DNA of 64,000 nt from an uncultured Kordiimonas sp. (lineage in GTDB: Bacteria > Pseudomonadota > Alphaproteobacteria > Sphingomonadales > Kordiimonadaceae). The stretch lies in NCBI GenBank assembly GCA_947500295.1, contig CANMRM010000001.1, positions 1,426,001 to 1,490,000 of the forward strand, read 5' to 3'. The position numbers and the translations under genes are program-made. This document shows, one piece after another, positions 25,119-33,909 of this stretch (position 1 is its first letter; every line of letters begins with the position of its first letter). The notes beneath the pieces were generated by a model that was not told the DNA's origin, did no database searches, and was given only the letters and a program-made list of their open reading frames with translations.

Positions 25119-26309
25119 TTAACGATCGGTTTTTCTGGCTGCCAGATGACGCCAAGCGGCTTCGAGTGGGCCCTGTTTAAGGTGCTTTAACCACAGGCGG
25201 CTGCCAAACAGCTGGATTGCCCACACTATGATTACCAGCATAAACAGGGTGTCATGATCCAGCGTATCAAAGCGATTGGGTATCGCTACATGAAACAGAA
25301 GCAGGAAGAATACCGAATGAAATATGTAATTTGATAGAGCCATTTTCCCGACTGGTTCTATCATCTTTTTCATGCGCTCGGACACTTTGGGATAAGTGAG
25401 GTGCAACACCGCGAGCACTGTAAAACTCATGGCGGCTGTTCCTGTTCGAAAAGTGATGTTTTGCAAGGGCAAGTCTGTTGTGAAACCAAGGAACGGCCCG
25501 ACAGAGGAGTTTACGCCAACTCGGGCGAAAATACCGTACACTACCAATGGCAATGCAATGGTAAAACTTACGAACGCCATCTTTCTGTAGAAGTGCCTGC
25601 TACAATTTCCCTGCAAAACTCCCGAACGGAAAAGGGCCATCCCGATGAGCATGAAACCAAGTGCGTTCCATACCCTAAAGTACGGTAGAGCCGTCCATTG
25701 CAGAAATTGATTTCGCCAGGCATTGTAAGTGAGCAGGTCTGAGTAACTACCTGCATAAGCAGTTACCGCATTTGATGGCGCTTCGCCATAGTCCACCCAC
25801 CAGGAGAACAGCAGGCGCTCCAGCGAGGCAGTATATAAGTGTGGCCATTCGCCAAATGCCAGGTCCATCCCCTTAAAAAGGGTGCCAACGGTCAGCAAAA
25901 ACCAGATGGGGGACCTGAAAAACAAGAGCAGGAGAGGGCCGCAAACGGCATAGGTTATCAGGATATCGCCCGGCCATAACAGATAGGCGTGTGCAATCCC
26001 GAACGCCAGTAAAATACTCATGCGCCGAAAGAAGTAGCGATTGAATTGGCGAGTTGGGCCATCACCTCCAGCAAGAAGATAGATGCTCGCTCCAAAGAGC
26101 ATGCAGAACAGCGGCATAAACCGCTGGTCAAAGATCAGATATTGGCCAAGCCATGCAACAGCGCTGGAAAAATCAGCATCATAAACCCGGGACATTGAAG
26201 TGCCTGCATGCCAGGGCACATTCGCCACAAGCATACCTAAAACGGCAACACCTCGAATGAAATCCAGAGACTGAATGCGCTCTTTTCGTTTCGACACTAA
26301 ATTGTTCAT
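25119..26309 (-). CDS. DUF418 / YeiB-like multi-pass membrane protein
   Basis: 396 residues. It opens with RIQSLDFIRGVAVLGMLVANV, the heparan-acetyltransferase-like first helix shared by DUF418 and DUF1624 proteins. About ten membrane helices follow, and the C-terminal DUF418 block reads MALSNYIFHSVFFLLLFH ... WLKHLKQGPLEAAWRHLA. The function of the family is not established; acyl or group transfer across the membrane is suspected. It is convergent with the Zur-operon receptor and lies between it and a relic of a similar receptor. The gap on its 3' side holds two imperfect hairpins (25030-25054 and 25078-25098) but no clear terminator. Confidence 0.85.
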   Translation of the reverse strand: MNNLVSKRKERIQSLDFIRGVAVLGMLVANVPWHAGTSMSRVYDADFSSAVAWLGQYLIFDQRFMPLFCMLFGASIYLLAGGDGPTRQFNRYFFRRMSILLAFGIAHAYLLWPGDILITYAVCGPLLLLFFRSPIWFLLTVGTLFKGMDLAFGEWPHLYTASLERLLFSWWVDYGEAPSNAVTAYAGSYSDLLTYNAWRNQFLQWTALPYFRVWNALGFMLIGMALFRSGVLQGNCSRHFYRKMAFVSFTIALPLVVYGIFARVGVNSSVGPFLGFTTDLPLQNITFRTGTAAMSFTVLAVLHLTYPKVSERMKKMIEPVGKMALSNYIFHSVFFLLLFHVAIPNRFDTLDHDTLFMLVIIVWAIQLFGSRLWLKHLKQGPLEAAWRHLAARKTDR

Positions 26310-26359
26310 GTGTATTTCCGTGTATGAAATAATGTCTTGTTTCAGGTTCAGAGTGATAA

Positions 26360-26443
26360 CTGGATGAAGCCCGGTGTCACCTCAATCGCAGCAATGACCC
26401 AAAGGGGCACCCCCTTTCACTAACGGCCGCGGGCCAGTTCTAG
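26360..26443 (+). pseudogene. Relic of the C-terminus of a second TonB-dependent receptor
   Basis: Bases 26414-26443 match 27 of 30 bases of 24982-25011, the last ten codons of the Zur-operon receptor. They read LSLTAAGQF-stop in frame against VSITVAGQF-stop. Upstream in the same frame, DPKG can be aligned with DRDRG of the receptor, and the frame closes at a stop at 26357-26359. No start or barrel remains. The rest of the paralogue appears to have been lost, or the end was copied by recombination. The relic points the same way as the intact receptor, with the DUF418 gene between them. Confidence 0.6.
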
Positions 26444-26459
26444 CTGAATATGGATGTGC

Positions 26460-26515
26460 CCCGGGCGCCTCGCTCTCGGTCCGGTTCAGGTTGAACCGAT
26501 CAAGAGACGCCCGGG
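26460..26515. repeat. Nested inverted repeats downstream of the receptor relic
   Basis: An outer stem of 11 pairs in 12 (26460-26471 with 26504-26515, GC-rich CCCGGGCG / CGCCCGGG) encloses a perfect inner stem CGGTTCA (26482-26488) with TGAACCG (26492-26498) and a 3-base loop. There is no T tract on either side. It lies 21 bases beyond the end of the convergent ABC permease gene. It may be a transcript-end structure or a recombination scar. Confidence 0.6.
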
Positions 26516-26536
26516 ACGGGTACCATGGGGACTCGC

Positions 26537-27970
26537 TCAAGACTCCCGAATACGTTTCTGGAGTCTGCCCAAATTATTGTGAGCGATGGTACCCAATAGG
26601 ATGGAGACAACGATCAGGAAGCCAACCGGCAGGCCAACCTGACCCAGAACACTGCCAAAGGACGGTGCATCGTGATCGAAGCGGGGTAAGCTGTCATAGT
26701 CAGCAAGTACCAGTCGTTCACCCGCCAGCACATTGCCTTCAACCGCCCCGGCAATAGATTGTTTGAAGTCCCGGACTGATCGCTCGAAGGTAATATGGCG
26801 GCCCAGGTCAGTACCGGCAGCAAGGTTGAGTGATTGCAGGGTTAATACCGCCGGGGACGCATACTGCAGTGCCGACAGGAACTGCCGTCTTTCCGCCTGT
26901 ACCTCGTCAAATCGCTGCAAAACCGGCACTACGGATTCGTCAACAGTGCGCGTAACGAGGAAAGCGGTCCGGATATATTCAGGAATTGAATAATTCTCCG
27001 CGGTCAGGTCTGGATGATCAAGCAGCATGCCCTGCATGATGTCAGCCTGGGATTTGTAGGCGTCCGCCGAAGCTTCCCTTGCCTCGCTCAGAAACGCCAG
27101 CCGGGACGGGGTGGGGTAGATGCTCTCTGCTGCCGCCGAAAGACTAGCGGGTCCCACGAGGCCGTTAACGATCCAGAGGCCTGCGAGCAAAAGAGCCGTG
27201 GTCTCGCCTTTCAGGTTAAGGCTGATCGCCCACACGATAACCGCTGCCCAAAGCAGGAAATAGGCTCCAACCACCAATAGCCATACGGCTACAAATGGCA
27301 GGCGGGCAACAAAGTCACCGCCGGAGGCACCCGTCAGCCAGCCGAGAAGTGTTGTCAGCACTATGATGCTGGCTACGGCACCAAACCGCACCTTCAGCCG
27401 GGCTGTCACCAACTGGCGAACCGATATCGGTTGCGAAAGAATGAGGCCCAGCCTGCCCAGTTCACGGTCCTCTGAAAGCGCATCATAAGACAAGGCAATC
27501 ATCAAAAGTGGCATGATGAAGATGACTACAAACGCGAGATCAAAAGCCCCGGCCGCTGTATCATTCGGGCTTTGCACCTGATAGTTGCCAAACAGCCGGT
27601 CAACACTGCGCCAAAGGGAAACGCGGGATGTGGTCGGTTTAACATCCGAGACGCCGTGGGACAGGTCTGACAGGGCACCAGGCGATAGGACCGCCGGGAA
27701 AGATACATCCATAGCAAGGCCGGCCCAACGGTCGTCCTCGGCTGGGGTTTCGCCCGTTTCTACCGCCACCAGCCTGTCACGCCAGGCCGTGTTGCGTTCC
27801 ACTTGCGCGGTAGTGAAACTTGCGGCCATTTCAGTTTGAGAGTGCCGGAATGCAGCGCCTTGCAGGACTGCGTACAGGCAGGCCAAAAGGAACGCAACAA
27901 GCATTGCAAGCTGCACCAGATCGGTCTTGAGAGCGCGTTTTTCCTGCGCGGTGATTGCTTGGGTGCTCAT
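26537..27970 (-). CDS. ABC-2 type permease (DUF3526-like), second subunit
   Basis: 477 residues. One N-terminal membrane helix (DLVQLAMLVAFLLACLYAVLQG) is followed by a large periplasmic loop of about 120 residues, then five further helices, including the IMPLLMIALSYDALSEDRELGRLGLILSQPISVRQLV stretch typical of ABC-2 permeases related to NosY and gliding-motility transporters. A second periplasmic region and a C-terminal helix follow. ATG 27970 overlaps the stop of the upstream permease by 4 bases (ATGA). It forms a heterodimeric exporter or extractor with the 27967-29400 protein and the ATPase. Cargo unknown. Confidence 0.83.
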   Translation of the reverse strand: MSTQAITAQEKRALKTDLVQLAMLVAFLLACLYAVLQGAAFRHSQTEMAASFTTAQVERNTAWRDRLVAVETGETPAEDDRWAGLAMDVSFPAVLSPGALSDLSHGVSDVKPTTSRVSLWRSVDRLFGNYQVQSPNDTAAGAFDLAFVVIFIMPLLMIALSYDALSEDRELGRLGLILSQPISVRQLVTARLKVRFGAVASIIVLTTLLGWLTGASGGDFVARLPFVAVWLLVVGAYFLLWAAVIVWAISLNLKGETTALLLAGLWIVNGLVGPASLSAAAESIYPTPSRLAFLSEAREASADAYKSQADIMQGMLLDHPDLTAENYSIPEYIRTAFLVTRTVDESVVPVLQRFDEVQAERRQFLSALQYASPAVLTLQSLNLAAGTDLGRHITFERSVRDFKQSIAGAVEGNVLAGERLVLADYDSLPRFDHDAPSFGSVLGQVGLPVGFLIVVSILLGTIAHNNLGRLQKRIRES

Positions 27971-29400
27971 GCCATGGCCTCCTGTTTGAAGCTGTAGCGG
28001 ACACTGCGGGCGGCCAGTCGGAACGCAACAAACGCCCAAGCCAGCAGCACCAGAATGTCAGACCAGATATTGGACAGGACAGCGCCGAGAGAGGGCGGTT
28101 GGTATTCAAAGTCCGGATTTTGCTGCCAGAAATCATTGTCGGCCATATAGCCATAACCGTCCTGGCCACCCTTCTCGATCATCTCTTCGTTCAAGGTGCG
28201 AACGAAATCGCGGCGGAATTGCTCTGCTCTGTCTGCAAAATGTCGGTGGGCATAGAGGTCGCTCCCCGCCAGTGCACTGGAAACATTGCTGAGCGCCAGT
28301 GTGGGAGACACGAGCGAGAACAGCCGTACAATATCTGCCTGGCTTTCATAAGCGCCCCAAAGCTCGTCATACATCCGGTCAAAAACAACGTTGGCGAACT
28401 CTTCGCTTTCCTGCAGCAGATATCCGTCATAGTTGATGGGAAGGTCGTCGATACTATCAACGCCATACTGTTGCAGTACTCTGGTTTCAATGTCTGCGCG
28501 GCGCTGCTGCGCCTCGTCAGAACCACCCCAGAAGGGCGTGGAAGACTCGGATGACAGACGGGCCTCAAAGTCTGCAGCTTCTGGCGCTGGCGAGATAGCG
28601 GAGCCCACATCTGTCGCAAGTCGGGGCATAAACACCACCGACGTTGCCCAAAAACCGACAAGAACCACAAGCGCCGTTTTCGACTTTGAGACACGGGCGG
28701 ATATGCCAATGGCGGCGAACGTGAAGGCACCGATGTAAATCACATAGGCCAGCACAATACCGGCGAGCCGCAGGCCGGTTCCCGGCAGGCCGACTTCATC
28801 ATGTGTATTGGCGGCAAGAGCTACGGCCGCGATAACGCTGGGTGCCAGAAGGGCGATGATGCAGAGGGCCGCAATCGCCTTTCCCACAAACAGGTATTGA
28901 GGGGATACGCCGGAACTCATGACTTGCCGGAGTGTGCCGCGCTCCCGTTCGGCTGCAATGCCGGCGAACGCCAGAAGGATGGCCAGCAGGGGGGCAAATA
29001 CCTGAAGAATCCAGGCGGGTGTCAGGCGGGCAAATCTCTGGATTTCAACGGCATCTTCTACGGCCCTAAGAGTGGCCGGATCGCGGTAGTGGGCCTCCAG
29101 CCAAATGGCGCTGCCCATAAAGTCCTTCAGTCCGGGGTCAAACACCGCAAGGTTCGATGTAGGCTGGAATGCATAGCGCGAGAAATGCGCCGCTGAGTGC
29201 GGGTTTTTCTTGCCCTGGTTGTCCCAGGTTTCCCGGTCACTTTCGACAGCGGCTTGTCGCTCCCGTTGCAGTGTTTCGACCGTGGACCAGCCATTGAAAG
29301 CGGAGGCAAAGCCCAGCGCAAGTGTGATCAGCAAAACCGCCAGGATACGACCGTCCCGTCGGTATTGTAACAGTTCTTTCCAGATAATGGCCTTCATCAT
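27967..29400 (-). CDS. ABC-2 type permease (DUF3526-like), first subunit
   Basis: 477 residues, the same length and architecture as its downstream partner. The N-terminal helix is GRILAVLLITLALGFASAFNGW. A large periplasmic loop follows (QRERQAAVESDRETW onward). Then come the membrane core with LLAILLAFAGIAAERERGTLRQVMSSGVSPQYLFVGKAIAAL, a second periplasmic domain and the last helix VLLAWAFVAFRLAARSVRY. The paired sizes and the shared E-R-E-x-G-x-L motif indicate gene duplication. It overlaps both the ATPase gene and the second permease gene by 4 bases, so all three are translationally coupled. Confidence 0.85.
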   Translation of the reverse strand: MMKAIIWKELLQYRRDGRILAVLLITLALGFASAFNGWSTVETLQRERQAAVESDRETWDNQGKKNPHSAAHFSRYAFQPTSNLAVFDPGLKDFMGSAIWLEAHYRDPATLRAVEDAVEIQRFARLTPAWILQVFAPLLAILLAFAGIAAERERGTLRQVMSSGVSPQYLFVGKAIAALCIIALLAPSVIAAVALAANTHDEVGLPGTGLRLAGIVLAYVIYIGAFTFAAIGISARVSKSKTALVVLVGFWATSVVFMPRLATDVGSAISPAPEAADFEARLSSESSTPFWGGSDEAQQRRADIETRVLQQYGVDSIDDLPINYDGYLLQESEEFANVVFDRMYDELWGAYESQADIVRLFSLVSPTLALSNVSSALAGSDLYAHRHFADRAEQFRRDFVRTLNEEMIEKGGQDGYGYMADNDFWQQNPDFEYQPPSLGAVLSNIWSDILVLLAWAFVAFRLAARSVRYSFKQEAMA

Positions 29401-30173
29401 GCCGCCTCTCCCTTGCTGAGCGGCGCATGATCATCGCGCATATGATTGAGATAAATGGCCTCGATTTCATTGCTGTGCACGGAACTGGGGTCCAGCTCCT
29501 CAACCAACTGGCCTGCTTTCATGATGCCGATACGAGAGGCGAGTTCGGTTGCCCGGAAAATATCATGGGTCGCCATCAGGATCGCCGCACCGTCCTCGCG
29601 CAGTTGGTCAGCAAGAACGGCAAACTCGTTAGCGGCGCTTGGGTCAAGGCCGGAAAGTGGTTCATCCAGCAGAAAGGCCTTCGCTTTCTTGGCAAGCGCT
29701 GTGGCGACACCGATTTTTTGGCGCATGCCTTTTGAGTAACCTGCGACAGGTCGGGCTGCCTGGTCAGCGGTCAGGCCCGCGCGGCCAATAAAACCGTATA
29801 GCTCTTCGTCCGAGTAGCCATCATGCCCGGCCAGCGATGCGAAGTATTTCAGGTTTTCAAGCCCTGAAAGCGTTGGATACAATGCGACCTGTTCGGGGAT
29901 ATAGGCGATGTCTCGCTTGGTTTCCACCGGCGCCATGCCAACGTTGCGGCCGTTGACCAGCGCTTCGCCGGACGTGGGCTCGAGAAAGCCAAGAAACAAA
30001 TTGATGGTTGTTGTTTTGCCTGCACCGTTTGCTCCCAACAGGCAAAGTGTTTCACCCGGATTGACGCTGATGTTCAGGCGTTCAAGCGCCACAACTCCGT
30101 CAAAGGTTTTGCGCAAATTAATGGTTTGCAACATGGCCATGCCGCCATTTTTGATCTCATCAGTCGAAGACAT
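29397..30173 (-). CDS. ABC transporter ATP-binding protein
   Basis: 258 residues with Walker A GANGAGKTTT, Q-loop region YIPEQVALYPTLSG, signature YSKGMRQKI, Walker B AFLLDEPLSGLD and the H-loop ATHD. It is closest in style to the NosF/CcmA/DrrA ATPases of ABC-2 exporters. ATG 30173 has AGAGGGGAA upstream. It powers the two DUF3526-like permeases encoded behind it. With a DUF2946-like protein gene just upstream, the operon fits metal or metallophore handling at the envelope; that role is inference. Confidence 0.92.
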   Translation of the reverse strand: MSSTDEIKNGGMAMLQTINLRKTFDGVVALERLNISVNPGETLCLLGANGAGKTTTINLFLGFLEPTSGEALVNGRNVGMAPVETKRDIAYIPEQVALYPTLSGLENLKYFASLAGHDGYSDEELYGFIGRAGLTADQAARPVAGYSKGMRQKIGVATALAKKAKAFLLDEPLSGLDPSAANEFAVLADQLREDGAAILMATHDIFRATELASRIGIMKAGQLVEELDPSSVHSNEIEAIYLNHMRDDHAPLSKGEAA

Positions 30174-30340
30174 GATGTTCCCCTCTATTGTGTTGATTTC
30201 AGTTGAAGCAGGTCCGCATGCGAATTGACGGCCTGCAAAGATCCGCACCGACAAACAAAGCCAATAATGGCCAGCTGCGTATTCATTCGCCCTGCCTTCG
30301 ATCGAGGCCGGCTATTCAGCGGTTTTTCTGGTGTGCGTTG

Positions 30341-30649
30341 TCAGCGGAGAGGAGGGGCGCGGGCGGCAGTGTGTTTGCTCTGGGGTCCCGATGTTTGAGT
30401 AACGCTCGCCGGCAAAAAGGCAGTTCCTGCGTCGACTGGAGCCGTGACTTCAGAGATGCTCGCCGGAGTATCAAGGTCGTCGTCAAAGTTGCCGGCGGAA
30501 CACACGACACAATGGGTAGAGGGCAGGCTCGAGTGGCCGATGTCACTGGAATGTGCAGCCGTCTGGCCAAGCAGCATAAACCAAGCCAGCAGCGTCACAG
30601 CGCATGCGGCTTTATAAAGGCTCTTGTGCTTTTGTTTCGGTATTACCAA
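30341..30649 (-). CDS. Small exported Cys-x-x-Cys protein, paralogue of the Zur-operon small protein
   Basis: 102 residues if started at TTG 30649, which has GAGGG upstream; an ATG at 30688 without a clear ribosome site would add 13 residues. A hydrophobic export segment (AACAVTLLAWFMLLGQTAAH) precedes a His-rich stretch (HSSDIGHSS), then HCVVC, NFDD and the terminal TAARAPPLR. This repeats the layout of the 21586 protein: export segment, histidines, C-x2-C, acidic/proline linker, ARAPP end. It leads the ABC operon, with 167 bases before the ATPase start. A perfect palindrome resembling a Zur site lies upstream. Confidence 0.65.
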   Translation of the reverse strand: MVIPKQKHKSLYKAACAVTLLAWFMLLGQTAAHSSDIGHSSLPSTHCVVCSAGNFDDDLDTPASISEVTAPVDAGTAFLPASVTQTSGPQSKHTAARAPPLR

Positions 30650-30703
30650 CTTGCCCTCACCCCGGGGCCAAAGGTTCTTCCTAACCATCAGCCCAGTACT
30701 AGT

Positions 30704-30715
30704 ATGCTATAGCAT
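30704..30715. promoter_or_regulatory. Palindrome ATGCTATAGCAT, candidate Zur box
   Basis: A perfect 12-bp palindrome. It equals the ATGTTATAACAT core associated with alphaproteobacterial Zur sites except for one symmetric change (T/A to C/G at positions 4 and 9). It lies 55 bases upstream of the TTG start (16 bases from the alternative ATG) of the second small CxxC gene, where it could overlap the ABC-operon promoter. If bound by Zur it would tie the ABC operon to the receptor operon. Confidence 0.45.
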
Positions 30716-30808
30716 CAAGGGGCGATAGACCAGAGGCCTGCACCTACACTATCGATTATATCAAACGGTTCGTCGCATTTTTCCGCTGCACAAATTCTGG
30801 TGTGACTG

Positions 30809-33800
30809 TCAAACTTGAGAAGTCTGTTTGGTGCCTATCCGGAACAGCAATGTGTAGAGCACCGGCACAAACCCAAGTGTCACGATAGTCGCGACGATCA
30901 GGCCCCAGGCAATCACGCTTGCCATGCCGTAAAAGAGCGCACCTCCAAACAGGATAAGCGGCACGAGGCCAAGCACAGTGGTCAGCGTGGTCATCAGGAT
31001 GGGCCTGAGCCGCGCAAGGCAGGCTGTGACCACAGCGTCCATCGGCTCCCGGCCGGCTGCCCGCTCGATCTCGATACGGTCGACGAGCACAATGCCATTG
31101 TTAATCAGAATACCCGCCAGACTAAAGAAACCGAGCATGACCATAAAGCCGAAGGCAGCATTCATGACAACGAGGCCGAGGACACCCCCAATCAGCACCA
31201 ACGGTATGGTAGCCAGAATAATGCCGCCGCGCCGGAAGGAGTTAAACTGTCCAACAAGCAAAAGCGCGATGCCGGCAAGTGACAGGGGGAGCAGGGCAAA
31301 CAGATCGCTGTTGGCTGTTTGCTGGTCTTCAACCTCACCGCCCACTTCCCAGCGATAGCCCGCGGGCAGGTCAAGGCCATCGAGCGTTGGCCTGAGCGCC
31401 TCGAATAGCAGTTGGGACGACATTGTGGTGTTGCGGGCTTCCAGTGTCAGCGTGCGTTCCCGATTGTGTCGGATTATACGCCCGAATTGCCATTCGCCGC
31501 GCACTGTCGCGACTTGTTCAAGGCTGACGAAACTGTCGGTGGTTGGCGAGTATATGAGCGCTTGCTGCAGGCCCATCAGGGACGTGCGCATGTCCTCCTT
31601 GGCGCGGAAGATGATTGGAATGGTCTTGTCGCCCTCACGGTACTCGCTGATGGTTGCCCCGGAGAAAGTGGCGTTGAGTGCATCTGCGATGTCACTTGAC
31701 GAAAGCCCGGCACGGCGGGCTCGCACCTGATCCACATCCACCAGAATCTTCAGTATTTTGTTTTCCCAGTCATGCTTGATGCCAACCGTGTCCGGGATGG
31801 TATGCATGGCATTTTCAACCTGCGCGGCGAGCAAGGCAAGACGGTCGCTTTCTGGCCCGACGAGGCGGATTTCCAGTAGGCCCGGCTCTGTGGAGCCAAA
31901 CCACATCTTCTTGGCGTCTGCGCGAGCACCTGGCATGTTTTCGCGCATGAAACGGTTCACCCGGTCCACCAATGGCGAAACCTGCTCCGGGGTTTCAGCG
32001 TTCACGAGGACAAAAGCGCGGTGCGGGTCCGGGTCTACGGGGGAAAGCGCGAGGAAAAAGCGCGGGCCACCACTGCCGATATAGGCAACATGGCTTGCGA
32101 TGTCAGGGTTCTCCTGCTTGTCGGCGAGCCAGTTAGTGAGTGGCCGGATCGAGCGGTTCACCTCGCGCACGTCCGTACCGGCTTCATAGTCGATGTAAAT
32201 CAGAAACTGGTTGCGTGCGCCGAGCGGGAAAAACTCTGTCCGGACGAGACCAAGAACCTGCATCGAGCCATAAAGGAGAGCGATCAAGGCTACAATAAAG
32301 ATGATCCGAGCGCCCAGCAACTTACTGAGGATGGCTTTGTAAATGCGGTAGGTGATGCCGGAATAGTCTGCTTCTTTTGCTTTGGCACCGTCTGTGGCGG
32401 GCTCCGCTTTCATGAACCAGACACACATGGCAGGCGTGACAGTCATTGAAAGCACCCAGGACACCAAAAGCAGGATCGCGACCACCTGCGCGAGCGAACG
32501 CACATAGTCTCCGGCACCACCATCCAGCAGCATCATCGGCAGGAAGGCAAAAACGGTGGTCAGAGACGACGAAAGCAGGGGTAGGGCAAGGGTGCGGCCT
32601 GCCTCAATGGCGGCTTTGACTTTGTCTGCGCCCGCCTCCAGACGGACCCTGATGTCTTCTGCGACCACAATGCCATTGTCTACCAGAAGACCAAGCGCGA
32701 TGATCATGGCGGCGATGGACATGCGCTGCAATTCGATATCCAGCAACCGCATGACAATGATGCCAACAAGCATGGTAAGCGGCACAAACGAGCCGACAAT
32801 CAGCCCGGTCTTGAGGCCGAGGAACACCATGACAACGACAAGCACAATCACCAGTGTCTGATAGACGTTGGAGACCGCGCCCTGCACCGCGTCGTCAATC
32901 AGGTCCGGCTGGAAGGTGGCATATTCAAGCACGTAGCCCACAGGCAGTTCGTTCTCGATCTGTCGCAGCAGGGCGGTCAGACGCCCGCCAAATGCTACAT
33001 TGTTGGTGCCGTCTACGGTCGATACCGACAGAATGATTGCCTGCCGGTCATTGAAATAAACCGGGTTTTTGGGTGGGTCTGCATACTGGCGTGTGATGTC
33101 GACTACTTCCTCAAGTCGTACAACCTGATCGGAGTTCGGCACTGAAAAAACCACGTCACGGATGGCGTCGACGCTTTCGAAATTGCCGGTCGGCTCAATG
33201 ATGACTGTTCGCCCGTCCGCAACAATGGAACCCCCCGGGCGGATGATGTTTTGCCGCGCCAGTTCACTGAACACCTGTTCCGCTGAAACACCGAGCTGCG
33301 CCAGCTTGCTTGGGTTGGCTTCGAGGAAAATCTGTTCTTCCTGTGTGCCCAAAATTTCGACGCGTCGCACGCCGTCAAGCGTGTAGAGGATGTTGCGTAT
33401 GTCTTTGGCGGTGTCTGCCATTTCCGACAGCGAAAAGCCATCGGTCCACAGCGCGACGGTCGCGATTGCCGTCAGGCCAACATCGTCATAAACGAACGGC
33501 CCCACGGTGTTGTCCGGCAGTTGCCGCGTTGCGTCGCTGACCTTGTTCCGGATGTCCTGAAACACAGGGTCAAGCTCGGTGACCCAGTCATGGATATCCA
33601 CTGCGATCAGTGTCTCGCCGGTCTTTGATGTGGAATCGATATTCTTGATTTCCGCAATCTCACGGAGCGCTGCTTCGAGAGGTTCTGTCAAAAGGTCCTC
33701 AACCCGGTCGGCGGACATGCCGGGGAAAAAAGCATTAATCTGCGCATTACGGATGGTTACGCTCGGGTCTTCCGCGCTCGGGTACGAGAGAAATGTTGAA

Positions 33801-33877
33801 ATCCCGAGCACAATGGCAAGCAGGATGCCCATGACGGTAACCCGGGAATTATTGATGGCCAGTCCGGTGATCTGCAT
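30809..33877 (-). CDS. RND-family efflux permease (HAE1-like)
   Basis: 1022 residues, full length for an AcrB-type pump. The N-terminal helix (VTVMGILLAIVLGISTFLSYPSAEDPSV) and porter domains (FFPGMSADRVEDLLTEPLE) are clear. Twelve membrane helices are present, including LGLLVDNGIVVAEDIRVRLEAG in helix four and FGFMVMLGFFSLAGILINNGIVLVDRI in the second half. The proton-relay pair usually read as Asp-Asp in helix four is Asp-Asn here, as in a known subgroup. It exports drugs, detergents or metabolites with the adaptor encoded just upstream (32-base gap). No outer-membrane TolC gene is nearby. Confidence 0.93.
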   Translation of the reverse strand: MQITGLAINNSRVTVMGILLAIVLGISTFLSYPSAEDPSVTIRNAQINAFFPGMSADRVEDLLTEPLEAALREIAEIKNIDSTSKTGETLIAVDIHDWVTELDPVFQDIRNKVSDATRQLPDNTVGPFVYDDVGLTAIATVALWTDGFSLSEMADTAKDIRNILYTLDGVRRVEILGTQEEQIFLEANPSKLAQLGVSAEQVFSELARQNIIRPGGSIVADGRTVIIEPTGNFESVDAIRDVVFSVPNSDQVVRLEEVVDITRQYADPPKNPVYFNDRQAIILSVSTVDGTNNVAFGGRLTALLRQIENELPVGYVLEYATFQPDLIDDAVQGAVSNVYQTLVIVLVVVMVFLGLKTGLIVGSFVPLTMLVGIIVMRLLDIELQRMSIAAMIIALGLLVDNGIVVAEDIRVRLEAGADKVKAAIEAGRTLALPLLSSSLTTVFAFLPMMLLDGGAGDYVRSLAQVVAILLLVSWVLSMTVTPAMCVWFMKAEPATDGAKAKEADYSGITYRIYKAILSKLLGARIIFIVALIALLYGSMQVLGLVRTEFFPLGARNQFLIYIDYEAGTDVREVNRSIRPLTNWLADKQENPDIASHVAYIGSGGPRFFLALSPVDPDPHRAFVLVNAETPEQVSPLVDRVNRFMRENMPGARADAKKMWFGSTEPGLLEIRLVGPESDRLALLAAQVENAMHTIPDTVGIKHDWENKILKILVDVDQVRARRAGLSSSDIADALNATFSGATISEYREGDKTIPIIFRAKEDMRTSLMGLQQALIYSPTTDSFVSLEQVATVRGEWQFGRIIRHNRERTLTLEARNTTMSSQLLFEALRPTLDGLDLPAGYRWEVGGEVEDQQTANSDLFALLPLSLAGIALLLVGQFNSFRRGGIILATIPLVLIGGVLGLVVMNAAFGFMVMLGFFSLAGILINNGIVLVDRIEIERAAGREPMDAVVTACLARLRPILMTTLTTVLGLVPLILFGGALFYGMASVIAWGLIVATIVTLGFVPVLYTLLFRIGTKQTSQV

Positions 33878-33909
33878 CAGGTGTCTCCAATCAGATGGTG
33901 CTGGACGGC

